A stretch of DNA of 35,282 nt from Acetitomaculum ruminis DSM 5522 (GTDB taxonomy: Bacteria; Bacillota; Clostridia; Lachnospirales; Lachnospiraceae): positions 1 through 35,282 of the forward strand of contig NZ_FOJY01000023.1 of the NCBI RefSeq assembly GCF_900112085.1, read 5' to 3'. The notes beneath the pieces were generated by a model that was not told the DNA's origin, ran no database searches, and worked only from the letters and a program-made list of their open reading frames with translations. The stretch's first letter is position 1, and each line of letters opens with the position of its first letter. The translations under genes and the position numbers were made by a program. Below are positions 15,943 through 25,043 of this stretch, in pieces.

Positions 15943-17856
15943 ATGCTAAAAAAATTTTTTGACTTTCTTTCCGGATGGCAAATGACCATCCTTGGCGGAA
16001 TATTTTTGATTGTATCTTTTATTTTACCAAGAACAGGCTATGTTTGGGGAGAAAATTTTGCCTGGATTTGTATTTTTATATGTGGACTCCCTCTTTTATA
16101 TCTGGCAATTTATAGGCTTTTTTTTAACAAAGGCATAAGCAAAATATCATCCTGTCTTTTAATTTCCACAGCAATGATTGCCGCAATACTTATCGGAGAC
16201 CTCTTTGCCGCAGGAGAAGTTGCCTTTATTATGGAAATAGGAGCAATCTTAGAGGATATAACCACAAAAAGAGCAAAGAAGGGGCTTAAAAATTTAATGG
16301 ATTTAACACCGGTAAGAGGAAGAATTATTAAAAATAAGGAAGAAATAATTGTCCCTGTTGAAAAAATAAAAAAAGATGACCTTGTAAGAATTCTTCCGGG
16401 AGAAACAATTCCGGTAGATGGTCTTATATTAAGGGGTGAAAGTTCCATCGACCAGTCTGCCATCACAGGAGAAAGCCTGCCTGTAGATAAAGGCCCTGGT
16501 GAAAGTGTTTTTAGCGGTACAATAAACTGTTTTGGTTCAATCGACATTAGAACTACCAAAGTTGGCAAAGACAGCTCCCTTCAAAAGTTAATAAGCCTGG
16601 TGGAGGAAGCTGAAAAAAAACAGGCCCCAACTGCCCGAATTGCAGATAAATGGGCAAGTATACTGGTTCCTGTTGCCTTACTTATAGCTATTGCAGCTTT
16701 TATTGTCACCGGAAATATAATTAGAGCCGTAACAGTCATGGTGGTATTTTGTCCCTGCGCCCTTGTGTTAGCTACCCCCACTGCAATTATGGCAGCAATA
16801 GGCCAGGCAACCAAAAAGGGGATTGTAATTAAATCCGGTCAGGCTCTTGAAAATATGGGAAAAGCTCATACCATCGCCTTTGATAAAACCGGCACAATCA
16901 CCTATGGAAAACTTGAAGTAAGCGACATAATTTCTTTTAGTGACATGTCTGAAGATAATTTATTACAACTTGCTTCTTCAGCTGAAAGTAAAAGTGAGCA
17001 TCCTTTGGGAAAGGCAATCTGCAATAATGCAAAGAAAAAAAAGCTTTCATCTTATAATGTTACTGACTTTAAAATGTCTGTTGGAAAGGGAATATCCTGT
17101 TTTATCAATAAGGAAAAATATCTTTTGGTAAATGAAAAATTCATTAGGGAAAACAATGTTTTTTTAGACAAAAAAGTCATTGAATACCTTGATTTTAAAC
17201 GTTTAGAGGGAAAAGCCTCCATAATAATATCTGACAGTAAAAAAGTCCTTGGAGTCATATCTTTATCTGACATCTTAAGGCCGGAGTCAAAAAAAGTTAT
17301 TGAGGAACTTAAACAATTAAATTGCAAACCTGTACTTCTAACCGGAGACAATGAAAAATCAGCAAAATTTTTTGCTAATAAAGCTGGTATTACTGAAGTT
17401 TATGCAGATTTACTTCCTAATGAAAAAGTAGAAAATATTTTAAATATGAGAAAAAGTTCAATAATATGTATGATAGGAGATGGAGTAAATGATGCCCCTG
17501 CCCTAAAGACTGCCGATGTAGGAATTGCCATGGGAGTAATGGGCAGTGATATAGCTATTGATGCTTCTGATATTGCTTTAATGACTGATGATATATCAAA
17601 GCTTCCATATCTAAAATGGCTGTCAACTACCACAGTTAAAACCATAAAATCATCTATTACTTTATCAATGAGTATAAACTTTTTTGCTATTATTCTTTCT
17701 GTCACGGGATATCTTAATCCCACAAGCGCTGCCCTGGTGCATAATGCCGGCTCCTGCCTGGTTGTTTTACTGGCTGCTCTTTTATATGATAAAAAATACA
17801 AGGTGCCTCAAAAAGAAAGTTATTCACCCTTAACAAAACCTCTTTATTATAAATAA
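15943..17856 (+). CDS. heavy-metal-translocating P1B-type ATPase
   Basis: The protein exports a transition metal with ATP. I place the start at the ATG at 15943, eight bases after GGAGG; a longer frame back to 15889 has no ribosome site. The product is 637 aa. It has the actuator motif TGES at 175-178, the metal-channel CPC at 270-272, the phosphorylation site DKTGT at 314-318, the P1B-specific SEHPLG and the hinge GDGVNDAPAL near 510. The last membrane helices carry HNAGS. No N-terminal heavy-metal-associated domain or Cys-rich extension is present. CPC with HNxGS suits a divalent metal (Zn, Cd, Co type) more than copper, but the ion cannot be settled. No metal-sensing repressor gene lies beside it. 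Confidence 0.93.
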   Translation: MLKKFFDFLSGWQMTILGGIFLIVSFILPRTGYVWGENFAWICIFICGLPLLYLAIYRLFFNKGISKISSCLLISTAMIAAILIGDLFAAGEVAFIMEIGAILEDITTKRAKKGLKNLMDLTPVRGRIIKNKEEIIVPVEKIKKDDLVRILPGETIPVDGLILRGESSIDQSAITGESLPVDKGPGESVFSGTINCFGSIDIRTTKVGKDSSLQKLISLVEEAEKKQAPTARIADKWASILVPVALLIAIAAFIVTGNIIRAVTVMVVFCPCALVLATPTAIMAAIGQATKKGIVIKSGQALENMGKAHTIAFDKTGTITYGKLEVSDIISFSDMSEDNLLQLASSAESKSEHPLGKAICNNAKKKKLSSYNVTDFKMSVGKGISCFINKEKYLLVNEKFIRENNVFLDKKVIEYLDFKRLEGKASIIISDSKKVLGVISLSDILRPESKKVIEELKQLNCKPVLLTGDNEKSAKFFANKAGITEVYADLLPNEKVENILNMRKSSIICMIGDGVNDAPALKTADVGIAMGVMGSDIAIDASDIALMTDDISKLPYLKWLSTTTVKTIKSSITLSMSINFFAIILSVTGYLNPTSAALVHNAGSCLVVLLAALLYDKKYKVPQKESYSPLTKPLYYK

Positions 17857-17873
17857 ATTAAATAAAACTAAAA

Positions 17874-17923
17874 CCCTGAAATCCAATAAATTCGTTGATT
17901 TTAAAGGATTTCAGGGATATTTT
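17874..17923. terminator. terminator between the P-type ATPase and mgsA
   Basis: CCCTGAAATCC (17874-17884) and GGATTTCAGGG (17906-17916) form a perfect 11-bp stem with a 21-base AT-rich loop, followed by ATATTTTT on the plus strand. The converging mgsA transcript meets the same stem with weaker T runs. Confidence 0.8.
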
Positions 17924-17926
17924 TAT

Positions 17927-18394
17927 CTAGAGGTTTTTTGCTCTTGTGGCAATGTTTTTTTGAAAATTAACTACTTCATGATTATATTCTTTATCCATAT
18001 ATTCGGATTTAATTAAAAAATCAGCGGTAGCTTTATTTATAGCCATAGGAATGTCATAAACCTGGGCTATTCGCATAAGTGCCTTGACATCCGGGTCGTG
18101 AGGCTGAGCCGTAAGAGGGTCTGAAAAAAAGATAATAAAGTCAATTCCCCCTTCAACTACCTTTGCACCAATTTGCTGATCCCCTCCAAGTGGTCCGGAA
18201 TTATACCCCTTAACTCTAAGTCCGGTTTTATCACAAATCATCCTGGCTGTAGTTCCTGTTCCGCATAAATTATGCTTTTCTAATATATCACTGTTTTCCT
18301 TACACCATTCTATAAGTTCTGCCTTTCTTCCATCATGAGCTATAAGTGCGATGTTCTTTTGTTTTCCAATTGTAAGTGTAATACTGTCTTCCAT
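17927..18394 (-). CDS. mgsA: methylglyoxal synthase
   Basis: MgsA converts dihydroxyacetone phosphate to methylglyoxal and phosphate, a bypass that relieves sugar-phosphate build-up. The 155-aa length is normal. Residues fit the family throughout: IALIAHDGRKAELIEW, then GTGTTARMI (phosphate-binding loop), NSGPLGGDQQIGA with the catalytic Asp, FFSDPLTAQPHDPDVKAL and AINKATADFLI. GTGGAG precedes the ATG. It is about 85 bases downstream of the second permease-ATPase and on the same strand with no clear terminator between, so read-through from that operon is possible. A TATAAA at about 18420 could be a -10 for its own promoter, but the -35 is poor. Confidence 0.96.
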   Translation of the reverse strand: MEDSITLTIGKQKNIALIAHDGRKAELIEWCKENSDILEKHNLCGTGTTARMICDKTGLRVKGYNSGPLGGDQQIGAKVVEGGIDFIIFFSDPLTAQPHDPDVKALMRIAQVYDIPMAINKATADFLIKSEYMDKEYNHEVVNFQKNIATRAKNL

Positions 18395-18479
18395 ATTTTA
18401 TCTCCACTTCATTAATATGATTTTATAGCCGTCACAAAATTCATCGACATAAATTTAATAAGCTAAAGTTAAATTAACC

Positions 18480-20216
18480 TTAAAATCCTGTTTCTTCTTT
18501 TTGTAAAGACAGCATTTGGTAAAACATTCCTTCTTTTTTTAATAATTCATAAGGGCTTCCCTCTTCAACAACCGCTCCATCTTTTATGGCAATTATATGA
18601 TCTGCATTTTCCACAGTTCGCATTCTGTGGGCTATCATCACTACAGTTTTTCCTTTTATAAGATGTGCTATACTTTCCTGAATTTTAGTTTCATTTTCAA
18701 CATCAAGGCTAGCAGTTGCTTCATCCAAAAGAAGTATCGGAGCATCTTTTAAAATCGCTCTTGCAATGGAAATTCTAAGCCTTTCTCCCCCTGATAACCT
18801 GGCTCCGTTTTCTCCTAACATTGTTTGATAGCCCTCTGTCATATTCATAATAAATTCATGACAATTTGCCATTTTTGCCGCTTTTATTACTTCTACATCA
18901 GAGGCATTTCTTTTTCCAAGGCGTATATTTTCCATAACAGTATTATCAAATAATATTACATCCTGAAAAACCATGGAAATATAGCCCATTAATGTTTCAG
19001 GATTAATTTTTGTTATATTTTTTCCACCTATGAATATTTTTCCCTTTAAGGGATCATAAAAACGGGTCAAAAGTTTTGTACAGGTACTTTTTCCGCATCC
19101 TGAAGGTCCGATAAGAGCCGTAACTTCACCCTGCTTTGCCTTAAAACTAAGGTTTTTTAAAACCTTCTTTTCATTACTGTATCCAAAGTCAACATTTTCA
19201 AAAACTATATTATAATTTTCCAAAACAAAGTCTGATTTTCCCCCCATTTCCTTTGTTTCTTCTATTTGTTTCATTCTCTTTACAGGTTTTTTTATAATAT
19301 AAAAATATCCGATGGAATTTAAAACCATACCTAAAGGGTCATATATACGGGCAGAGGATATTATATAAAACAAAAACTTAATAAGGGATAAATCACCTTT
19401 TTCAAACAGTATTGCACCAACAATTACAGTAACAGCAAATCCCACTTTCAAAAAAGCCTGTCCTCCTGAAGCAAATATTGACATAACAAGTTCTAATATC
19501 TGATGTGCCGATTCTTCTTCCTTCACTGTCTTTTTATATTTTTCAAAAAATTTTTCTTCCCGGTTAAAGGCAACAATATCAGACACATGCTCAATATATT
19601 CCTGAGCTTCATCAGCAACCGCACATTTTTTTAAAAAATGCTTATTAGCATATTTTTCCTGTAATTTGCCGCTAAGAACTGTATTTATTATTACTACCGG
19701 TAATACCCAAAACATTGCCAGTCCCATTCTAAAATCCCATAAAATCAACATTACAGCTACAACAATGTTACACATAATAGAACCAATAAGTCCCGGAATC
19801 ACATGAGATTGAAGGTTTTCAAGAGTATTTACATCCGAAAGAATCGTATTTGTCAAATCACTTAAATCCTTCTGTTCAAAAAAAGAAAGGGGAAGTTTTC
19901 TTAATTTTTCACCCAATTTAAGTCTTTTTTTTGCACTCTCCCCATAAATTGTAAAAAACACGGCATTGTATTGTTTATAATAAAAGAATCCTGAAATTGC
20001 CAGAGACAAAATCATAATAAAAATATAAGTCAAAATATTAAAGGTTACCCTGACATTCCCCTTTAGAGCCGGAAGTACATCCAAAATAAAAAGATAAATT
20101 AAAGACATGGGAAACATAAGACTTATATAATAAAGTCCACTGTATAAAGAACCCTTTAAAACGCCTATTGCACCGTCTCTTGTCATTTCAAACCTGTCCA
20201 TTCCCCATTTTAACAT
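18480..20216 (-). CDS. exporter-fold ABC permease-ATPase, second half-transporter (IrtB/YbtQ-like)
   Basis: The start is the ATG at 20216, eight bases after AAAGGAG; the longer frame to 20246 lacks a site. It overlaps the end of the preceding gene by seven bases, so the two are translationally coupled. The 578-aa product has six membrane helices in residues 1-310 and a nucleotide-binding domain with GPSGCGKST (Walker A), LSGGERLRISIARA (signature) and LLLDEATASLD (Walker B). It would form a heterodimer with the permease half of the 1090-aa protein. Pairs of this kind include exporters as well as the siderophore importers IrtAB and YbtPQ; beside an ECF S/T set, import is the more likely role. 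The substrate is not known. Confidence 0.85.
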   Translation of the reverse strand: MLKWGMDRFEMTRDGAIGVLKGSLYSGLYYISLMFPMSLIYLFILDVLPALKGNVRVTFNILTYIFIMILSLAISGFFYYKQYNAVFFTIYGESAKKRLKLGEKLRKLPLSFFEQKDLSDLTNTILSDVNTLENLQSHVIPGLIGSIMCNIVVAVMLILWDFRMGLAMFWVLPVVIINTVLSGKLQEKYANKHFLKKCAVADEAQEYIEHVSDIVAFNREEKFFEKYKKTVKEEESAHQILELVMSIFASGGQAFLKVGFAVTVIVGAILFEKGDLSLIKFLFYIISSARIYDPLGMVLNSIGYFYIIKKPVKRMKQIEETKEMGGKSDFVLENYNIVFENVDFGYSNEKKVLKNLSFKAKQGEVTALIGPSGCGKSTCTKLLTRFYDPLKGKIFIGGKNITKINPETLMGYISMVFQDVILFDNTVMENIRLGKRNASDVEVIKAAKMANCHEFIMNMTEGYQTMLGENGARLSGGERLRISIARAILKDAPILLLDEATASLDVENETKIQESIAHLIKGKTVVMIAHRMRTVENADHIIAIKDGAVVEEGSPYELLKKEGMFYQMLSLQKEETGF

Positions 20217-23200
20217 GCCATATTCTCCTTTCTTTTTACCTTCCATTTTGCCGTACTTTTATATTCATCCCACATTTTTTTGTAAATACCGTTTTTCTTT
20301 AATAATTCCTCATGGCTACCTATTTCAGCTACTTTTCCCTTTTTAATAACTGCAATTTTATCAGCATCAATTATGGAAGTAAGCCTGTGGGCAATCATCA
20401 AGGTGGTTTTTCCTTTTCTTAGCTGCCTGAATGCTTCCTGTATCAGATGTTCATTTTCAGGGTCAGTAAAAGCAGTAGCCTCATCTAAAACAAGTATAGG
20501 TGCTTCCTTTAAAAAGGCTCTGGCCAGTAAAAGACGCTGTTCTTCGCCACCTGATAAATACACTCCCTGGCTTCCAATTTTGGTTCCAAGACCATCTGGT
20601 AATTTCCTTATCAAATCTTCGCAAGAGGCCTTTTTTAAAGCTTCCATAATTTCTTCATTTGTTGCATCAGGCTTTCCTTCTTTCAAATTTTCCAATATGG
20701 ATTCTTTAAATAAATGATGATTCTGAAATACAAAAGAAACTGCATTCATTAAAGCTTCTCTTGAATAATCTTTAACATTAACATTTCCTATTTTAACTAT
20801 GCCTTCTTCAGGATCATAAAATCTTGGAATAAGACAGGCAATTGAAGACTTTCCACTTCCTGATTCTCCTACTAATGCAAGGGTCGTTCCTGCAGGAATA
20901 TCTATTGAAAAATTATCTAAAACTTTTTCGCTTAAACTGTCATATCTAAAAGTTATATTTTCCATATGAATGCTGCAATCCTCCACTTTTGAAAGCTTTC
21001 CAAAAGTCTGGCTTTTAGCATTTTCAATAAATTCAAGTTTCTTTACCACTTCAGAGGCAGTAGCAAAATTCTTTCCTGCCTGTACAAGTCTTGTAAAATA
21101 AGAAAGGCAAAGAGTAGTAAATAATACATAAAATAATACCAAGGGAACTATTTTTTCCACCTCAAATGCTTTATTTATTAAAACTATTCCTGTAATTGTC
21201 ATGAAAATTCCCACAAAATTTGTGGATATCATTATCAAAACCATCCACTTTCTTGCCATCTTTGTATATCCCATGGCAAACTTTGCATAATTGTCCACTG
21301 ATTCCTTAAATGCCCTAAAACTATAGACAGTCTGCTGGAATATTTTTACCACGGGAATTCCCCTTACATATTCAACAGCGGCTGAAGACATTTCTTCCTG
21401 AGCCTCCAGATTTTTTTTGACATATTCCTTATTATTACCTGCAAACATAGGTATCATAAAAACAATATTCATTAATAAGGCTATTATGGATACTAATCCA
21501 AATCTGAAATCAAACTTAAAAAGTATTATTAACATGGCTATGGGAAATACTGCTGCCCCTGATATATCCGGAGTATGATGTGCCATGAGGTCATGGGTTA
21601 AGGATGCATTATCATCAATTATTTTCCTTAATTTTCCCGACGAATTATTACAAAAAAATCCAAGAGGCAGCTTAAGAAGCTTTTTCATCATAGAAGTACG
21701 GATTCCCGTTTCTATATGAAAGGCAAACAAATGAGAAAACGTAATTGCCAAAAAATAAGTAAAGGCACTTAAAACCATAAAAAGTACCACCATATATGCC
21801 TGATTTACAATTTTTTCCATGTCGGGAAGTTTTGATACAAGCTGTCTTAGTATCTCAAAAATATTAATATAGGGTATTATCCCCAAAACTGTGCTTGTGG
21901 CAGATAAAATAAGTGACAGATATATCATCCATTGCCATTTTCCTCCATAGGCCGTTAAAGTCATCCAGGTATTTTTTTTATTCTTTTCTTTTTTTACATT
22001 CATTTTACTCCTCTCTTTCCTTACATAGTCATTTTTAAAAAATTCAATTAAATTATCCTTATTTCTTTCATCAAGAACATATTTTGTTTTCACTCTTCCT
22101 TCATGAATTTCAACAACATAATCGCAGGCAGAAAGAATCAGCTCAGGGTCATGGGTAACAACTATAACAAGTTTTCCTTCTTTTGCCATAGCCTGCATCA
22201 TCCCGGCTACCTGCTTCATATGGGAATAATCAAGTCCACTGCTTGGTTCATCAAAAATAATGATTTTCCTTGCAGAAGCCTTTGCATCTGCTACTGCTAC
22301 CCTTTGTTTTTGTCCTCCAGATAAGGCCAGAGGATGGCTGTCCCTTTCCTTTACCAAATCAAATTCCAAAAGAATATCCTGTGCTAATTTTTCATCTTCT
22401 TTTTCCATGGATAAAAAAAGTTCATCCAAAACCGACTCTGTAAACAATTGCCTGTTCACATCTTGCATAACAAGAAAAGAAGACTTAATTCTATCCCCAG
22501 CCTTTAATACTTTATTTCCCATTTCAACAGTGCCTACTTTAATCATTCCTGCCATTATCTGAGAAAAGGTGGACTTTCCTGCCCCGTTTTCACCAATAAG
22601 AGCCACTACGCCTTTAGAAGGTAAAGTCAAATTATCAATATCAATTCCCTTTTTATTTTTATAAAACCATTTAAAATTTCGTATCTTAACGGACTTATCA
22701 TCTTTAAAGCTTTTCTTTTTGATTTTTATATTTTCCAGGGATTTAAGATTTAAAATTCTAAGTCCTTTATTTAAAGCTTCATTATCAGATAATTCAAAAA
22801 AATCTTCTCCCGACATTTCTTTTTTAATTTGACCATCTTTCATATAAATAACTCTGTCTATAAGATTTTTTAAATAATAAAGCCTGTGTTCTGCAATAAT
22901 AATGGTCTTACCTTGGGCTTTCCAGGTTTTTATCACTTTTTCAAGCCTTTTTGTCGCCTGAAAATCCAGATTGGAGGAGGGCTCATCCAAAACTACGATA
23001 TTTTGATTACTGCAAGAAATTGAACCACATGCTACTAGCTGTTTTTCCCCACCGGAAAGTTCAAAAATATTCCTGGCCATTAGCTTTTTTATTTCCAGTT
23101 CCTTAGCGGTTTTTTCCAGTCTTAAAAATATTTCTTCCTCTGAAAACCCCATATTTTCACAGCCAAAGACCAACTCTGAGGTAGTATCTGTGGTAAAAAA

Positions 23201-23482
23201 CTGACTTTTGGGATTTTGAAATACTGAACCAACTTTATAAGATATTTTTTCTAAAGTCATTTCATTAGTTGCTATATTATCGATAAGACATTGCCCACCA
23301 AAGTCTCCCTCATAATAATGGGGAATAATTCCGTTAATAAGTCGGGTAAGGGAAGTTTTTCCACAGCCGGAATCCCCACAAATCAAAACACTTTCTCCCT
23401 CTTTTATTTTTAAATTAATATTTTTTAAACATTGCCTTTTGCCACCGGCATATTTAAATGATACATTTTTAAACTCAATCAT
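20210..23482 (-). CDS. fusion of a double ECF ATPase with an exporter-fold ABC permease-ATPase
   Basis: The 1090-aa protein joins two systems. Residues 1-240 are one ECF-type ATPase (Walker A GDSGCGKT at 36-43, LSGGE at 142-146, VLDEP near 165). Residues 265-480 are a second (GENGAGKST at 297-305, LSGGQ at 387-391, IIFDEP near 410), together a YkoD-like double A subunit. From about residue 510 follow six membrane helices and then a nucleotide-binding domain with GESGSGKSS, LSGGEEQR and LDEATAFTDPENE. The ATAFxDPENE form is typical of IrtA/YbtP-type siderophore importers. Met494 is preceded by an AGAGGAG site inside the frame, and the part from there is 597 aa, the size of a free half-transporter. 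One chain, two chains, or both may be made. An AAAGGA site precedes the first ATG. Confidence 0.85.
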   Translation of the reverse strand: MIEFKNVSFKYAGGKRQCLKNINLKIKEGESVLICGDSGCGKTSLTRLINGIIPHYYEGDFGGQCLIDNIATNEMTLEKISYKVGSVFQNPKSQFFTTDTTSELVFGCENMGFSEEEIFLRLEKTAKELEIKKLMARNIFELSGGEKQLVACGSISCSNQNIVVLDEPSSNLDFQATKRLEKVIKTWKAQGKTIIIAEHRLYYLKNLIDRVIYMKDGQIKKEMSGEDFFELSDNEALNKGLRILNLKSLENIKIKKKSFKDDKSVKIRNFKWFYKNKKGIDIDNLTLPSKGVVALIGENGAGKSTFSQIMAGMIKVGTVEMGNKVLKAGDRIKSSFLVMQDVNRQLFTESVLDELFLSMEKEDEKLAQDILLEFDLVKERDSHPLALSGGQKQRVAVADAKASARKIIIFDEPSSGLDYSHMKQVAGMMQAMAKEGKLVIVVTHDPELILSACDYVVEIHEGRVKTKYVLDERNKDNLIEFFKNDYVRKERSKMNVKKEKNKKNTWMTLTAYGGKWQWMIYLSLILSATSTVLGIIPYINIFEILRQLVSKLPDMEKIVNQAYMVVLFMVLSAFTYFLAITFSHLFAFHIETGIRTSMMKKLLKLPLGFFCNNSSGKLRKIIDDNASLTHDLMAHHTPDISGAAVFPIAMLIILFKFDFRFGLVSIIALLMNIVFMIPMFAGNNKEYVKKNLEAQEEMSSAAVEYVRGIPVVKIFQQTVYSFRAFKESVDNYAKFAMGYTKMARKWMVLIMISTNFVGIFMTITGIVLINKAFEVEKIVPLVLFYVLFTTLCLSYFTRLVQAGKNFATASEVVKKLEFIENAKSQTFGKLSKVEDCSIHMENITFRYDSLSEKVLDNFSIDIPAGTTLALVGESGSGKSSIACLIPRFYDPEEGIVKIGNVNVKDYSREALMNAVSFVFQNHHLFKESILENLKEGKPDATNEEIMEALKKASCEDLIRKLPDGLGTKIGSQGVYLSGGEEQRLLLARAFLKEAPILVLDEATAFTDPENEHLIQEAFRQLRKGKTTLMIAHRLTSIIDADKIAVIKKGKVAEIGSHEELLKKNGIYKKMWDEYKSTAKWKVKRKENMAC
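22008..22014 (-). promoter_or_regulatory. internal ribosome-binding-site-like sequence at the fusion joint
   Basis: On the minus strand AGAGGAG is followed by TAAA and an in-frame ATG at 22003. The codons read through as RKERSKM. It marks the junction between the double ATPase and the permease part and could allow separate translation of the latter. Confidence 0.5.
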
Positions 23483-23515
23483 TTTTTATTCCTTTATTTA
23501 TAATAATTGTCAGAA

Positions 23516-24250
23516 TTATCCCTTTATTATTCCCATAAACCACAAAACAACTGCCCCAATGCATATAATAAATACCACTATATCTGCAAAACTAAATCCC
23601 ACAGGGCTTACTGAAGTTCTTTTGCCGTTTCCATAAGCTTTAGTTAAAGCAGATATTGACAATTCTTCTCCTATTCTTAGGGTGCATGAGGCAACAGGTA
23701 CAAAACGATACTCTAAAAACTTTTTTCTTTTCATACCGGATAAGCTAACTCCCCGCATTTTCATAACATGATTTATGGCTTTAATCTCCTCTATAGCAGA
23801 CGGTAACAGTCTAAAAACCACTGAAGTAGGAACAATAATCATAGCTGGAACATGCATATTTCTCATTGCTTTTGCGTATTCACTGACTGTTGTGGTCTTT
23901 ATTGCATATTTAGAGCATATAAGAAAAGGAATGAATCCCATGATAAAATCACCAACTATTTTAAAAAATAATTGAATAACGACTTCAAAGTCATCCGCTA
24001 AAAATATATCAATTCCTAAAAATGAAATATACAGGGCAAACCATAAACATGCCTTTATTTTTTCCCCCATAAAAAACAACAAAGTAAAAGGGATTAAACA
24101 TAGGATAAAACGATAATATTTCAAATTATCTCCCCCGGCACGCCCTAATACAAAAAAGCTCATAACAAACAGTAAAAAAAGCTTCGTTCTAGGATCAAGG
24201 ATTATTCCCTTAGGTTTAATAAACCATTTCCTTCTTTCATCACTCATCAT
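23516..24250 (-). CDS. ECF transporter T component (EcfT/CbiQ-like)
   Basis: EcfT is the membrane protein that couples the ATPases to the substrate-binding S component. The 244-aa protein starts near LDPRTKLFLLF, the conserved N-terminal motif (DPRxK), and has about five membrane helices. Two cytoplasmic coupling helices carry the short Arg motifs; MRGVSL near residue 165 is clear, while the second (TKAYGNGKR near 212) departs from the usual Ala-Arg-Gly. Its ATG overlaps the stop of the S-component gene by four bases (ATGA), and the ATPase fusion follows 33 bases on. The set S, T, A-A in one operon is a dedicated (group I) ECF arrangement. Confidence 0.88.
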   Translation of the reverse strand: MMSDERRKWFIKPKGIILDPRTKLFLLFVMSFFVLGRAGGDNLKYYRFILCLIPFTLLFFMGEKIKACLWFALYISFLGIDIFLADDFEVVIQLFFKIVGDFIMGFIPFLICSKYAIKTTTVSEYAKAMRNMHVPAMIIVPTSVVFRLLPSAIEEIKAINHVMKMRGVSLSGMKRKKFLEYRFVPVASCTLRIGEELSISALTKAYGNGKRTSVSPVGFSFADIVVFIICIGAVVLWFMGIIKG

Positions 24251-24852
24251 AAAATTCCGGCCTTTTCCAGATTTTTATTTAAAATAGTTTTTCCAATTAC
24301 CCCCCCCAGTAGTCCCATTACTAATGCTGCAAAAAGCAAAACAAAAAGCATCCATCCCGGTAATACTGCATGAACCCCATCGGCATAGGTCTGCCCAAAT
24401 CGCTCTGCCACCTGTTTATAATACGCATCCCCTATGTAGAAAGGTAATATATTTCCAATAATCCACAAATGAAAAATTCCACAGGCAATAACACACTTTT
24501 TTTTGCTGGAATAATCACCAAGCTTAACAATATATTCTGACAACAAGGATACTCCTATGCACAAAGGTAAAGTCCAATAGCCCATTCCCCCAATTAACAT
24601 AAACAGTCCGATTAAAGTTCCCATTATGGTAATCATTCCAAATTTTTTTGTCCTGGTTAAAAATAACATAAAGGGAATTCCTCCAATTAAAGGTACAAGT
24701 ACACAAACAAGGGGCAATAAAATCGGCACATAAGATAACATTCCACCAAATGCAATAAACACAATATAAATAACCGTATAGATTCCAATGTTGATAAAAT
24801 CCTTTGTCTTTAATCCTTCCATTTTTCTTTTGTTGCTAAAATCTCTTTCCAT
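24247..24852 (-). CDS. MptD/Trep_Strep-family ECF transporter S component
   Basis: The 201-aa protein is strongly hydrophobic (five to six membrane helices) and ends with the basic motif of the Trep_Strep family, here GKTILNKNLEKAGIL. This family was named from Treponema and Streptococcus paralogues and is treated as an ECF S component that binds the substrate in the membrane; the substrates are mostly unknown. The N-terminus is KTKDFINIGIYTVIY. AAGGAAGGAG precedes the ATG. It is the first gene of the transport operon, after a TetR gene and its terminator, so it should have a promoter in the 190 bases upstream, though I could not pick one with confidence. Confidence 0.85.
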   Translation of the reverse strand: MERDFSNKRKMEGLKTKDFINIGIYTVIYIVFIAFGGMLSYVPILLPLVCVLVPLIGGIPFMLFLTRTKKFGMITIMGTLIGLFMLIGGMGYWTLPLCIGVSLLSEYIVKLGDYSSKKKCVIACGIFHLWIIGNILPFYIGDAYYKQVAERFGQTYADGVHAVLPGWMLFVLLFAALVMGLLGGVIGKTILNKNLEKAGIL

Positions 24853-24981
24853 AAAAATACTCCTTCCTTTCTTTTTTATTTCTTATTTGATTTTTTTACT
24901 GTAAAGAGTTTATTTAACCATACTCATTTTCTTTTTCATTAATTCACAGACATTTCCTGTAACTTTTTAAAAGTGATGTTT

Positions 24982-24999
24982 AGTTAGTTTTATCTAACT
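24982..24999. promoter_or_regulatory. candidate operator upstream of the ECF operon
   Basis: A perfect dyad AGTTAG-N6-CTAACT lies between the tetR terminator and the S-component gene. Its place suits a repressor site, but its sequence is unlike the dyad at the tetR promoter. Confidence 0.35.
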
Positions 25000-25008
25000 C
25001 TCACTGAA

Positions 25009-25029
25009 GAAAAATGTCCCCTCAGGGAC
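25009..25029 (-). terminator. short terminator after tetR
   Basis: On the minus strand GTCCC-TGAG-GGGAC is followed by ATTTTTC, 15 bases after the tetR stop. The stem is only 5 bp but GC-rich, so partial read-through into the ECF operon is likely. Confidence 0.5.
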
Positions 25030-25043
25030 TCTACACCTACTGT

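Noticed and set aside
16110-17801. Several minus-strand frames inside the P-type ATPase gene
   Set aside because: They are out-of-frame shadows of a gene with complete catalytic motifs.
18395-18479. Terminator between the permease-ATPase gene and mgsA
   Set aside because: Only AT-only repeats (GGTTAATTTAAC) are present, with no GC stem or T run.
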